This document shows, piece by piece, positions 35,595 through 44,723 of a stretch of 64,000 nt of DNA. Position numbers and translations under genes: made by a program. Positions within the stretch are counted from its first letter, which is position 1. Each line of letters begins with the position of its first letter. Under the pieces are notes generated by a model. It was not told the origin of the DNA. It saw only the letters and a list, made by a program, of their open reading frames with translations, and did no database searches. This stretch comes from Planctomycetia bacterium. GTDB taxonomy: Bacteria; Planctomycetota; Planctomycetia; Pirellulales; Thermoguttaceae. The DNA lies in NCBI GenBank assembly GCA_030527105.1, contig JAUNBK010000009.1:1-64000 (forward strand), in the 5' to 3' direction.

Positions 35595-37868
35595 ATGAAA
35601 AAGGTTCTAACTCCATTCTGCCTTCTGATTTGGGCGATTGCCACTCCGGTGTTTGCCCAGCCCACAACGGAAGAATTGCAGGCTCTTTATGCCAAAATCG
35701 TGCCGGGAGCCAGTGGCACGGAAAAGGTTCAGCCGCGTGGGTGGGGGCTGGCGGAATGCCCGTTTCCGGGGTTCACGTTGGTGCATAAGCGCGTGCACTT
35801 CGCGCTCTTCTCCGACACGGAATTCGCCCAAGCTGCGATTCTGTTTGAGATTCTCTCACTCGGTGTGAGCTGGGCGCCTCAGGAGTTGCGCGACAGGCTG
35901 GGTCTGCGGGAGCGCGATCTCTGTTATTTCGACCAAGATTTCGCCCATCAGCCGGCCCCGAAGAACAATAAAGGTCCGAGAATTTGGGTTCAATCCGGTC
36001 GGCTGTACATAGCGGGCGAGGAGCGGTGGATCAAGGAAATGCTCGAGCGGTGGTATGCGTGCGAGGCGGAGTATCCCGAACCGCAGCTGCGACCCGAGAA
36101 TTTGAAGACGCTGGAGGTGAGCGTCCCGAAAACGGAATATCAGCACGCCACAAATCTTCTCGGGCTGGTCCCGACTTACGAAAAGCACGTGACCAAAATG
36201 GGCTATCCGATCGTTGTGCACAATCCGCAGTCCGACGCGCCGGAACCCGCAAAAGTCCGCATGGTCCTACTGACTCCCGACTGGAAGAGCATTTCCAAGA
36301 GAAAACGTCCGCAAATACCAGGATATTTCGCGTCGGAAGGTGGAAGTGGTGAAAATGCCGTTTGGAAGTTGAATGTGGGCGTTTATACGCCCCCCGTGCC
36401 CGGTTTTGTGTATTTCCTCCATCCCGGTCGGCACTGTGTCCGGATTTATCATCTCGATGCGGACGACCAGATTCTCGCGTGGGGCGAGACGGAGGTCGAC
36501 GTCGAGAGGGTGCGGAGGGTGGTTCCCTACGCGGGCTACCTGACGTACGGCTTCACAGCCAACAGGGAGAGGTTCCCCTATCAGATCGTTGCGCCAAACA
36601 TTTCCACCTCGAACGCTCCGTATACTTGCAAACGCCCGGTGCTCGCGGAGGAGGATTTCCAAAAAATCAACCCGAATCTCGTGATGTTGAATGAAGTCAC
36701 GCTAAAATCCGTCGAGACCGGGACGCGGGAACTGGGCGCCGTCGAGAATCAAACGCCGTTTTTGTACCACCTGCTCGACAAGAAAACTGGCGACATCGTC
36801 GGCGTGCGCGTTACGTATGCACCCACTTCCGAGCAGGCGGTTCGGTGTATGACCATCGCGATAAGCTCGACTCCCATAATATCCAACATAGAGTCTTGGA
36901 GATACGTCCAGATCAGGATTGGTGAAATCGGCATACGCAGGGGAGATGAGCGGTTCGGGCGCTACGGGTGCTTCTTCATCCGTGGCTGCACGGTGTTCCA
37001 CGTGAGCAGCACGCTTCCGGTGGAACGGGAGCACGAATTCGCGCGTGCTCTCGATGATTTGTACGTCGAACATGCACGGAAACTCAATCCTGGACAGCAG
37101 ATAAACTCGACCGGTCTCGCGCCCAAGAAGCTCCCTGTGACGGAAATTTTTAAAGTCTTCTTTCTTCGGCAGATGAAGGAGAGAACTAATTTTTTACACG
37201 AATACACTCGTCTCACGGGTTATGGTCAAATGACTCCAGAAGAACAGGGCATTTTGCTCACCGGAAATTGGATTCCCAACGTAGGTTTCGCGCTGCATTT
37301 GAGAACGGATGCACAGTGGCTTTCGGAGTATCCCGAGTTGCTCTGCTATTCGGCAAATCAGGTAACGTATATCCTGAATAAGAAAACGATTATCCCGTTT
37401 TTGGGGCGGTTTTATCGCATGACGATGAGCGACGACTTGTCGAGTGTGACGTTCACGACTGTCGAGGTGCCGGATGTCGCTCCGCCAGACGAAACGAAAA
37501 TGGTGCTCCCGATGCTCACCGAACGGAAAGATGACCGGACGGTGTCCTTCAGGCAGGTGGAACGTCTGACACGGGTTACGCCCGTGACGGATCCGTGGGA
37601 GGTAATTTGCTGGGGAGTCGATACGGCGGAAGACGGCGAGTTGGCGGTCGAATTCTCGCTTAATACAGCACTTTGGAACGAGAATATTCGTGAGGAGACG
37701 TGGGAAAGTCGAAAAACGTATCGCGTCGGCGACATTGTGCCGTTCGACATACATGTCGGCTACCGGATCCATCGCATTCAACCCGGCAATTCGGACGGTC
37801 TGACGGGGTGGGTGGAGTTCGACCCCGAACTGATTTTGCTCCGCAGCGGGGAGAAAACGACTTTTTAG
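35595..37868 (+). CDS. Large secreted protein, unknown function
   Basis: A 757-aa protein with a clear signal peptide (MKKVLTPFCLLIWAIATPVF then AQ). The rest is mixed alpha/beta, aromatic and proline-rich, without repeats, membrane segments or catalytic motifs that I recognise. Segments such as FVYFLHPGRHCVRIYHLDAD and YAGYLTYGFTANRERFPYQI (about 270-330) look beta-sheet-rich. AAAGAGGTACCGTT precedes ATG 35595. It is a single gene followed by a repeat copy after 58 bp. It may be a lineage-specific envelope protein. Confidence 0.6.
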   Translation: MKKVLTPFCLLIWAIATPVFAQPTTEELQALYAKIVPGASGTEKVQPRGWGLAECPFPGFTLVHKRVHFALFSDTEFAQAAILFEILSLGVSWAPQELRDRLGLRERDLCYFDQDFAHQPAPKNNKGPRIWVQSGRLYIAGEERWIKEMLERWYACEAEYPEPQLRPENLKTLEVSVPKTEYQHATNLLGLVPTYEKHVTKMGYPIVVHNPQSDAPEPAKVRMVLLTPDWKSISKRKRPQIPGYFASEGGSGENAVWKLNVGVYTPPVPGFVYFLHPGRHCVRIYHLDADDQILAWGETEVDVERVRRVVPYAGYLTYGFTANRERFPYQIVAPNISTSNAPYTCKRPVLAEEDFQKINPNLVMLNEVTLKSVETGTRELGAVENQTPFLYHLLDKKTGDIVGVRVTYAPTSEQAVRCMTIAISSTPIISNIESWRYVQIRIGEIGIRRGDERFGRYGCFFIRGCTVFHVSSTLPVEREHEFARALDDLYVEHARKLNPGQQINSTGLAPKKLPVTEIFKVFFLRQMKERTNFLHEYTRLTGYGQMTPEEQGILLTGNWIPNVGFALHLRTDAQWLSEYPELLCYSANQVTYILNKKTIIPFLGRFYRMTMSDDLSSVTFTTVEVPDVAPPDETKMVLPMLTERKDDRTVSFRQVERLTRVTPVTDPWEVICWGVDTAEDGELAVEFSLNTALWNENIREETWESRKTYRVGDIVPFDIHVGYRIHRIQPGNSDGLTGWVEFDPELILLRSGEKTTF

Positions 37869-37926
37869 AGTTGGGGCGCAGCCATTTGGCGGGCGAGGTC
37901 TTGCTGGTGGAATGAATGACAAAATT

Positions 37927-38036
37927 TATAATACTTCGCGCTGAAATTTCCCATTCCGTCCGCCGTTGGAGCTTGCGCACCACGGCTCGCGAAGCGTCGC
38001 GCAGAACGGGGATTTTTAGAGGAGGGTGAGTATATA
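37927..38036 (+). repeat. 105-bp repeat family, forward copy (subtype with GGAGGGTGAG end)
   Basis: TATAATACTTCGCGCTGAAA, TTTCCCATTCCGTCCGCCG, CCACGGCTCGCGAAGCG, GAACGGGGATTTTTAGAGGA, GGGTGAGTATATA. It is nearly identical to the next copy at 38314-38421, differing mainly at TTGCGC/TACGC in the loop, so these two are a recent pair. Confidence 0.95.
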
Positions 38037-38053
38037 AAAGAAGGAGGTTGGAC

Positions 38054-38332
38054 ATGATTTTATTGCTTATCGGCGTTATCATTTATTTTTTTGTTCCACA
38101 GTATTTTTCTGCATACCTGAAAATATGCGGAATACTGTTGGCGCTGGCGATAGCTTACGCATTTCCTGCGATCCTCGGGTTGCCCGCAATTTACGTGGCG
38201 ACAATTATTTTCGCCCTCCTGTTGGGGAGATTTATATGCAGGACGTTTTTCGGCGTGGACGACATTGTGCTTTGGGAAGACCCTCCTCCCAAGCCTGAAA
38301 CGTCCAAGGAGGATTATAATTCTTCGCGCTGA
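38054..38332 (+). CDS. Small membrane protein whose 3' end lies in a repeat
   Basis: A 92-aa protein with three hydrophobic segments (ILLLIGVIIYFFVPQYF, CGILLALAIAYAFPAILGL, YVATIIFALLLGRFICR) and an acidic Pro-rich tail. ATG 38054 has a strong AAGGAGG at 38041-38047. The last codons (YNSSR) and the TGA stop lie inside the repeat copy at 38314, so the original C-terminus may have been replaced on insertion. It is flanked on both sides by almost identical repeat copies. I do not recognise the family. Confidence 0.6.
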   Translation: MILLLIGVIIYFFVPQYFSAYLKICGILLALAIAYAFPAILGLPAIYVATIIFALLLGRFICRTFFGVDDIVLWEDPPPKPETSKEDYNSSR

Positions 38333-38421
38333 AATTTCCCATTCCGTCCGCCGTTGGAGCTACGCACCACGGCTCGCGAAGCGTCGCGCAGAACGGGGAT
38401 TTTTAGAGGAGGGTGAGTATA
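38314..38421 (+). repeat. 105-bp repeat family, forward copy overlapping a stop codon
   Basis: The same subtype as the copy at 37927: TATAATTCTTCGCGCTGAAA ... GGGGATTTTTAGAGGAGGG, GAGTATA. The TGA of CGCTGAAA is the stop codon of the small membrane protein. It ends 55 bp upstream of the secreted methyltransferase gene. Confidence 0.95.
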
Positions 38422-38476
38422 GTGAGAAGTCGTATAACTTCGGTTTATAAGTACGAAGAAACTTGAAGGAGGTTCC

Positions 38477-39775
38477 ATGCAAAGCTGGCTCAAGATTGGT
38501 TTGGTCGTCTCGTTTTTGTCGGCGGTCGGTTCCGCTTTTGCTCAGTCGGAGAAAGATCTGACGGAGGCGCGATATCGCATGACGGCGCTTGAAATTGAGG
38601 AAGCCGGGGTGAGAAATCCTGACGTCCTCGAGGCAATGCGCACGACGCCGAGGCATAAATTCGTGTCGAACAAACTGCGCCCCAAAGCGTATTTGGAGAC
38701 CGCACTTCCGATCGGCTACGGGCAGACTATTTCTTCGCCATTCGTGGTGGCGAGTATGACGGAGGCGCTCGATCCGCAGCCAGACGACCGCGTTTTGGAG
38801 ATTGGCACGGGGAGCGGCTATCAAGCTGCCGTCCTCGCGTCGCTCGTGAAAGAAGTCTATTCGATCGAAATAGTGGAGCCTCTCGCGCGTCAGGCGCAAA
38901 AAACATTGCGTTCACTCAAGTACAACAATGTCCACGTCAAAGCGGGGGACGGATATTTGGGGTGGGAGGAAGCCGCGCCGTTTGATAAGATTATCGTCAC
39001 TTGTTCGCCGGAGTCGCCGCCGCCGCGACTTGTCGAGCAGTTGCGAGATGGGGGGCTGATGGTCGTTCCGATGGGCGAAAGGTACGCTCAAAACCTCTGC
39101 ATCCTTCGCAAGGAGGGGGACAAACTCGTCACGCAGCCGATTCGACCGATTCTTTTCGTCCCAATGACAGGGTTGGCGGAAGAGCGCAGGAGGGTTCTGC
39201 CGGATCCGGACAATCCGCAGCTCCTCAATGGCGACTTTGAAGAAGTGATGGAAGGGAAGCGCACGAGGGCGGAGAAATTCGTTGCCGATCGCGTCGAAAC
39301 GAGTCCCGGAGAAACTCCCATGGAGGACGGCGAGGAGCCCGAGTTGATTCCCACCGTTTGGTGCTATTTGAGGCAGGCGCAAATCGACCCGGATGGCGAC
39401 GCACCCTCGGGAGACTACTGCCTCCGCTTCTCCTCGCACGAGTTGGGGAACCCCTCCCACGCCTCGCAAGGGTTCGGCATCAACGGCAAGAAAGTCGTGG
39501 GTCTCAACATTCGAATGCGGATTCGTGGAGAGGGACTCTACCCCGACGTTCGGCGCAAGGGACTCCCAGGCGTTTATGTCCTTTTTATCGACGACGAGCG
39601 CGCGACCATTCGAAGCTCCATCGTCGGCGGCTGGCGCGGAACCTTCGATTGGCGCGATGTTTCCGTGAATATTAAAGTTCCTGAGTCCGCGCGCGAAGCG
39701 TGTATTTATTTCGGGCTGCATGGTGCGAAGGGAACGCTTTGGATTGATGATATCCGAATGAAAGCGATTTATTGA
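38477..39775 (+). CDS. Exported protein-L-isoaspartate O-methyltransferase with C-terminal beta domain
   Basis: A 432-aa protein. Signal peptide-like N-terminus (LVVSFLSAVGSAFAQ), then a complete PCMT domain (about 25-235): MTALEIEEAGVRNPDVLEAM, YGQTISSPFVVASMTEAL, SAM motif VLEIGTGSGYQAAVLA (about 113-128), VKAGDGYLGW, FDKIIVTCSPESPP. It should methylate isoaspartyl residues of damaged proteins. Residues about 250-430 form a carbohydrate-binding-like beta-sandwich (SGDYCLRFSSHELGNPSH, DVSVNIKVPESAREACIYFG, GTLWIDDIRM). GAAGGAGGTTCC precedes ATG 38477. Export of a SAM-dependent enzyme is unusual; the hydrophobic N-terminus could instead be a membrane anchor. Confidence 0.85.
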   Translation: MQSWLKIGLVVSFLSAVGSAFAQSEKDLTEARYRMTALEIEEAGVRNPDVLEAMRTTPRHKFVSNKLRPKAYLETALPIGYGQTISSPFVVASMTEALDPQPDDRVLEIGTGSGYQAAVLASLVKEVYSIEIVEPLARQAQKTLRSLKYNNVHVKAGDGYLGWEEAAPFDKIIVTCSPESPPPRLVEQLRDGGLMVVPMGERYAQNLCILRKEGDKLVTQPIRPILFVPMTGLAEERRRVLPDPDNPQLLNGDFEEVMEGKRTRAEKFVADRVETSPGETPMEDGEEPELIPTVWCYLRQAQIDPDGDAPSGDYCLRFSSHELGNPSHASQGFGINGKKVVGLNIRMRIRGEGLYPDVRRKGLPGVYVLFIDDERATIRSSIVGGWRGTFDWRDVSVNIKVPESAREACIYFGLHGAKGTLWIDDIRMKAIY

Positions 39776-39821
39776 CGCTTGTGCGGCTGCCGAAACGAGG
39801 ATTCAAGCGAGGTTGGGATTT

Positions 39822-39927
39822 TTATAATGCTTCGCCTTGAAATTTCCGGTTCCGTCCGCCGTCGGAGCTACGCACCACGGATCGCAAAACGTTGCGAAAA
39901 ACGGAATTTTAAAGGAGAACGAGTATA
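39822..39927 (+). repeat. 105-bp repeat family, forward copy
   Basis: TATAATGCTTCGCCTTGAAA, TTTCCGGTTCCGTCCGCCG, TCGGAGCTACGCACCACGG, AAAAACGGAATTTTAAAGGA, GAACGAGTATA. It ends 24 bp upstream of the next gene. Confidence 0.95.
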
Positions 39928-39951
39928 GGGTCGAGAAGGAGAGGTTTTGTC

Positions 39952-40497
39952 ATGTACGAAAAGATAGTCGAAGATTCGTTTTTGCTGCTTGCGCTGGGTG
40001 GTCTCACGACGGCGTTTTGCATCGCGGGCTACGTCATTCAGCCCCACAAAGGGTGGATTTTTGGCGGGGGCGTCGCTCTCCTGTTGACGATCGCGACGGC
40101 GCTTGCAGATTATTACGTCGTCACGGACAGGGAAATGGTTCAAATCGTGATCAACGAGGCGGTCGACTCCGTGCGCGCCAACGATCCAGATCGATTCATG
40201 AAGATTCTCTCTCCCGAGATGGCGAATCGCACACGCGGGCGCGTCGAGTGGGCGTGTCGAAATTTCCACTTCGAGAGCGTCAAAATCAGCAATTGCAAAA
40301 TCGAGACGAACGAATACACCTCCCCACCCACTGCCGAGGCGGAATTCCTCTGCGGGTTCAGCTTCCGCGACAAGTCGGGGCATTTCGCCGGCTTCGAGCG
40401 CTATGCGTGCCGAATCAAAGCCTCGCTAGAAAAGCGGCGTGGGACTTGGCTCGTGAGCGGACACCAAGAACACACACCACTCGGGCAAGAATATTAG
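39952..40497 (+). CDS. Small membrane protein with extracytoplasmic NTF2-like region
   Basis: A 181-aa protein with two N-terminal hydrophobic segments (LLLALGGLTTAFCIAGYVI and IFGGGVALLLTIATALADYYV) and a soluble part (about 60-181) starting MVQIVINEAVDSVRANDPDR, then FMKILSPEMAN. This pattern of helix followed by strands with F-C-G-F resembles SnoaL/NTF2-like folds, tentatively. ATG 39952 is preceded by AAGGAGAGGTTTTGTC. It is convergent with ileS (40-bp gap). Function unknown. Confidence 0.6.
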   Translation: MYEKIVEDSFLLLALGGLTTAFCIAGYVIQPHKGWIFGGGVALLLTIATALADYYVVTDREMVQIVINEAVDSVRANDPDRFMKILSPEMANRTRGRVEWACRNFHFESVKISNCKIETNEYTSPPTAEAEFLCGFSFRDKSGHFAGFERYACRIKASLEKRRGTWLVSGHQEHTPLGQEY

Positions 40498-40536
40498 CGT
40501 GCTCTGGGTGCCACTCAACGACACTCATAAATTTCG

Positions 40537-43500
40537 TTAGGATTTTCTCTTCACGAAAAACTTGATCGACGCGCCGGCGAGCGAAAGCTCAACTGTCCCG
40601 GATTGCGGCAGCGACTCGGAGACGAAATTCAACGAGTCGCACAACGTTTCGGCGCAAATGAACTCGCGGAACATCTCAATCGCGTGGCGCACATCGTCCG
40701 CATTGGTTTCTCCGTTTGTATCGAGGTCGATAGCGATTCGCTCCGAGTACTCGCAATTCAGCTCCTTACGCTGCGTTTGAATGGCACGAACGATTTCACG
40801 CGCGTAGCCTTCTTTGATGAGGTCGTCCGTGAGTTCGGTCGAAATAATCACGACGGAATTCTTTCCTTGCGAGGCGGCATAGCCCTCCTTTGCCTGGAGC
40901 CGAATGATCAACTCCTCGGACGTGAGTTGGACGGTCTCGTTGTTTTCGAGGGGCAGAGCGACCACACCATCCGCCTCCATTCGCTCCAAAAGCTCCGCCC
41001 CTTGCGCGTTGGCGAGGTACTTTTTGAGGAGAGGAAGTTGCTTCCCAAGTTTTGGTCCCAACTTCTTCAAGTCGGGGAGGATCGTGTACGAGATATATTC
41101 GTCGGCGCGATCGATAAATCGAATCTCTTTGACGTTCAGTTCGTCGCAAATGAGGTCGGCATGGTTCGTGAGCCATTCTTTCGCGCCCCGGGCACGCTCG
41201 GCGAGGAAAACGTCGGCATACCCCAACGGCTGGCGCACTTTGAGCGACGCCCCCATTCGAGCGGCGTGTCCATTCGAGCAAATCTCACGCATAACACTCA
41301 TTTTCGCGCTCAAATCCTCGTCGATGATCGAATCGTCCGGCTTCGGATAGTCGCACAAATGGACGCTCTCCGTTGCGCGCGTGCCGAAAGGCTCGGAGAC
41401 CAAAACGCTCCAAATCTTCTCGGAGAGGAACGGCGTGAATGGCGCCGTGAGTTTCGCGAGCGTGAGGATGCACTCGTACAAAGTCCAATACGCATCCCAT
41501 TTTTGCGCGTTTGCGTCGGATTTGTCGGAATCCCAAAAACGTTCGCGACTCCGACGCACGTACCAATTGCTGAGCGCGTCGAGAAACTCCACCATTCGCG
41601 CGGCAGCCGGATAATTATCGTAGGCGTCCATCTTTTCGATCACGAAGCCAATGGTGCGATGGAGTTCGCTCATGATCCAACGATCCAACTCGCCCCTCTC
41701 GCGAATGGGACGATACGTTTTGGCACGCGCCAACGTCTCGCTGGAGAGCTGCCCAACGTCTCCGTCGAGGCATTTTTCCGGCTCGAATTTGTCGCTATTC
41801 GAGTAAATCGCCAAGAATCGGAACGTTTCCCAAAACTTGAGGAGGTATGCGGGCATGGAGTCGCGAATCGCCTGCTCGCTATACACGATGGAACTCCAAG
41901 GCGCCTGATTGGCGTAAAAATACCACCGCAGCGCGTCCGCTCCATACGCATCGAAAATCTCATTCGGCGAGCGATAATTATGGAGCGACTTGGACATTTT
42001 GCCGATTTTGTGCTCGTAATTTTTCGCGCCAAGCTCATTTTTTGCCGAAGCTTCATCGAGATAAATCTTACGATCTTTCGGGTCCTTATACCCTTTATTT
42101 TCCCACCACTCCGCAAGCATCAAGCCAAGAACCACACACGTTTTGAACGGATGCGGATACGGTCTGGTGCGCGACTGAGCGTCTGCATTTTGGTTGCCGT
42201 TTTGATTTTCGTTCTGGCTCCCAAAAAGCAGGGTGCTTATCGCGAGCTGGCTATAAAACCAACCGCGCGTCTGGTCGATCGCCTCACTAATGAAGTCGGC
42301 GGGGAAATGGGAGTTGAATTTCTCCTCCGACCCCGGCTTATGTGGATACCCCCATTGCGCGAAGGGCATGGCACCAGAGTCGAACCAACAATCGATCACT
42401 TCGGGCACGCGCCGCATCCGAGGCACGCTTCCGTCCGGCATTCTTTCGGTCGTCGGCGAGTCGTACGTGATTGCATCGATGTATGGTTTATGCACCCTCA
42501 AGTCGTCAGGCAATTCGGGATTCTTCGCCTTTGCACTCTCCCACACTTCGGTGCCCGAGACGCCGGGTTTCGCGAGAAGCTCGTCATAATTCGCGATTGC
42601 CTCCATATATCCCGTTTTTTCACACACCCAAATCGGGAGCGGCGTCCCCCAAAATCGTTCGCGCGACAGCGCCCAGTCGACGTTGGTGGCGAGGAAATTC
42701 CCAAACCTTCCGTTGCGAATATGCTCTGGGAGCCAATTGATCTCGGCGTTGTTTTTGAGCATTTCGTCTTTGAATTGCGACGTCCGAATGAACCAACTCT
42801 TGCGCGGATATTGAATGAGCGGGTCGTCCGACCTCGTGTAGAATGGGTACTCGTGCAGGCATTGTTCCTGAAGGAAAAGAACCCCTTTCTCCTTCAATGC
42901 GCGGATAATTTCCTTGTCGGCATCCTTCACCCACTGCCCCTCAAACTCGGCAAAATCCGACGTGAACGTCCCATTCGACGCCACGGCGCAAATCATCTCG
43001 GGGCCCTCTCCGTCCACAAAACGAGCGTTTTGCGTCTGAAGCACCCCAAAGTCGTCCTCTCCAAAAGCGGGGGCGAGATGGACGATGCCCGTTCCGGTGT
43101 CGACACTCACGAAATCTGCCGGAACGACACGCCACGCGAGATACTCCTCGCCTCCGTCGCGAAGGGTGCCTTTTGCGGTGCCCAAGGTCTTGTGATACGT
43201 GTCGAACGGAGGCAAATAGCGCGACCCGATCAAATCCGCACCCTTGAGCGTGGCGCGTATTTTGTAGGTTTTTTTCGACTTGCCGATGATTTTTCGTGCG
43301 ATAGGTTCGACCAACGGTTCCACAAGCACCACGGCACGCTCGTCTCCCTCGAATTGGACGACACAATAATTCAAATCCGGGTGGATTGCAGCGAATTGAT
43401 TGCTCGAAAGCGTCCACGGCGTGGTGGTCCAAACGACCAAATCGGCATTCTTCAGCGCCTCGGGAGTGGAGTCGTCCTGCACAATGGGGTATCGTACATA

Positions 43501-44121
43501 AACAGCAGGATCGGCAACTTCGCGATATCCCTCGCCCACTTCTCCACTCGAGAGAGCGGTTCCGCCCTGCGCCCACCACCAAACGATTTTGTGTCCTTGG
43601 TAGAGGAGTCCCTTTTTGAAGAACTCGGAGAGCGCCCACCAGACAGACTCGACGAACGATTGGTGGTACGTGACGTACGCATCGTCGAGATGAATCCAAA
43701 AACCGATTCGCTCCGTGAGATGTTCCCACTCGCGCATATATCGCCAGACGCTTTTTTGGCAGAGTTGAATGAAGGGTTCGACGCCGTAGTTTTCGATTTC
43801 CTCGCGAGACTTTTTGAGACCAAGCGTTTTGCACACTTCAAGCTCGACAGGGAGACCATGGGTGTCCCACCCCGCTTTTCGTTCGCAACGATATCCACGC
43901 ATGGTTCGATAGCGAGGGAAGAGGTCTTTCATTGCGCGCGTGAGGCAATGCCCCGGGTGCGGCATGCCGTTGGCGGTTGGAGGGCCCTCAAAAAAGACGA
44001 AGGAAGGTGCATCTTCTCGCAACGCCAACGATTTCTCGTAGATGTTGTGTTCTTTCCACCACTGAACCAGACCCTCTTCTTGCTTCGGGAACGAAACGCG
44101 CCCTTCTTCCAATTGAAACAT
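40537..44121 (-). CDS. ileS: Isoleucyl-tRNA synthetase
   Basis: A 1194-aa class I aminoacyl-tRNA synthetase charging tRNA-Ile. Seen: [20 protein letters not shown] with the HIGH-equivalent HPGH at 55-58, [11 protein letters not shown], the editing (CP1) domain with [12 protein letters not shown] and [10 protein letters not shown], the KMSKS motif in [15 protein letters not shown] near residue 708, and a long C-terminal anticodon-binding region. The length and the [12 protein letters not shown]-terminus suggest the eukaryote-like IleS2 type rather than the 930-aa IleS1. Asn/Gln-rich [13 protein letters not shown] is an insertion near residue 650. It is a single gene; start ATG 44121. The opposite strand is open across its whole length but is not a gene. 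Confidence 0.93.
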   Translation of the reverse strand: MFQLEEGRVSFPKQEEGLVQWWKEHNIYEKSLALREDAPSFVFFEGPPTANGMPHPGHCLTRAMKDLFPRYRTMRGYRCERKAGWDTHGLPVELEVCKTLGLKKSREEIENYGVEPFIQLCQKSVWRYMREWEHLTERIGFWIHLDDAYVTYHQSFVESVWWALSEFFKKGLLYQGHKIVWWWAQGGTALSSGEVGEGYREVADPAVYVRYPIVQDDSTPEALKNADLVVWTTTPWTLSSNQFAAIHPDLNYCVVQFEGDERAVVLVEPLVEPIARKIIGKSKKTYKIRATLKGADLIGSRYLPPFDTYHKTLGTAKGTLRDGGEEYLAWRVVPADFVSVDTGTGIVHLAPAFGEDDFGVLQTQNARFVDGEGPEMICAVASNGTFTSDFAEFEGQWVKDADKEIIRALKEKGVLFLQEQCLHEYPFYTRSDDPLIQYPRKSWFIRTSQFKDEMLKNNAEINWLPEHIRNGRFGNFLATNVDWALSRERFWGTPLPIWVCEKTGYMEAIANYDELLAKPGVSGTEVWESAKAKNPELPDDLRVHKPYIDAITYDSPTTERMPDGSVPRMRRVPEVIDCWFDSGAMPFAQWGYPHKPGSEEKFNSHFPADFISEAIDQTRGWFYSQLAISTLLFGSQNENQNGNQNADAQSRTRPYPHPFKTCVVLGLMLAEWWENKGYKDPKDRKIYLDEASAKNELGAKNYEHKIGKMSKSLHNYRSPNEIFDAYGADALRWYFYANQAPWSSIVYSEQAIRDSMPAYLLKFWETFRFLAIYSNSDKFEPEKCLDGDVGQLSSETLARAKTYRPIRERGELDRWIMSELHRTIGFVIEKMDAYDNYPAAARMVEFLDALSNWYVRRSRERFWDSDKSDANAQKWDAYWTLYECILTLAKLTAPFTPFLSEKIWSVLVSEPFGTRATESVHLCDYPKPDDSIIDEDLSAKMSVMREICSNGHAARMGASLKVRQPLGYADVFLAERARGAKEWLTNHADLICDELNVKEIRFIDRADEYISYTILPDLKKLGPKLGKQLPLLKKYLANAQGAELLERMEADGVVALPLENNETVQLTSEELIIRLQAKEGYAASQGKNSVVIISTELTDDLIKEGYAREIVRAIQTQRKELNCEYSERIAIDLDTNGETNADDVRHAIEMFREFICAETLCDSLNFVSESLPQSGTVELSLAGASIKFFVKRKS

Positions 44122-44321
44122 AACGCTACCTCAACACCAACTCAACGCCAACATTTTGAAAAAAATCTTCCCGAACCCATATTCGCCTGATCTATCGGGG
44201 AAGAAGCAGATTCCACATCTTCAATCAAGCCCAAGACATGAAAACAGCCGAATTATACAGTCTTTCCCGAAAATAAAAAGGGGGGCTGGTCGAGTGTGTC
44301 GGCGTCTGGTGTGTCCTCAAA

Positions 44322-44396
44322 AAAGGTTTGCGCCTAAAATTCTACGGAGCCGAGAACGAAGGGCGTAGCCAGTAGTTCCGGACGGGTGGGAGAATC
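44322..44396. repeat. Second repeat family, short copy
   Basis: AAAAAAGGTTTGCGCCTAAA followed by ATTCTACGGAGCCGAGAACG, AAGGGCGTAGCC, AGTAGTTCCGGACGG and AGAATC. The same sequence blocks occur at 48227-48404, where about 100 bp separate the two halves. The core ends form an inverted ATTCT/AGAAT. It lies between the ileS start and a 105-bp family copy. The rest of the 44122-44540 stretch shows no gene. Confidence 0.75.
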
Positions 44397-44540
44397 TCTC
44401 GCCCCGTGCCGTTGGGGCAACGAGGGAGAATACGAAATGGCGAAAAAACGAGAGAAATCCATTTTTTCTTGAAATCACTCTTGCAGAATTTCAGAATATC
44501 CATTAAACTTGCACCGTGTCGCCGTCCTGCGGTGGTACCT

Positions 44541-44646
44541 TTATGGTACTTCTCGTTGAAATTTTCGTTTCCGTCCGCCGTTGGAGCTGGTACCACGGCT
44601 CGCAAAGCGTCGCGCAAAGCGGGAATTTTAAAGGACGACGAGTATA
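44541..44646 (+). repeat. 105-bp repeat family, forward copy (diverged)
   Basis: TTATGGTACTTCTCGTTGAA, ATTTTCGTTTCCGTCCGCCG, GGAGCTGGTACCACGGCTCG, GCGCAAAGCGGGAATTTTAA, AGGACGACGAGTATA. Loop and termini are more diverged than in other copies. It ends 77 bp upstream of the next start. Confidence 0.92.
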
Positions 44647-44723
44647 GATGAGTACAAATGTTTTGGTTTAAGAAACAATGCTGTGTTTCGGCAGCTACGG
44701 AATTTGGCAATGGAGGTTTATTT

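Noticed and set aside
40603-44190. A 1195-codon plus-strand open frame opposite ileS
   Set aside because: It is exactly antisense to a full ileS with all motifs, its translation is Arg/His-rich without domains, and it has no promoter or RBS; it follows from codon use of ileS.
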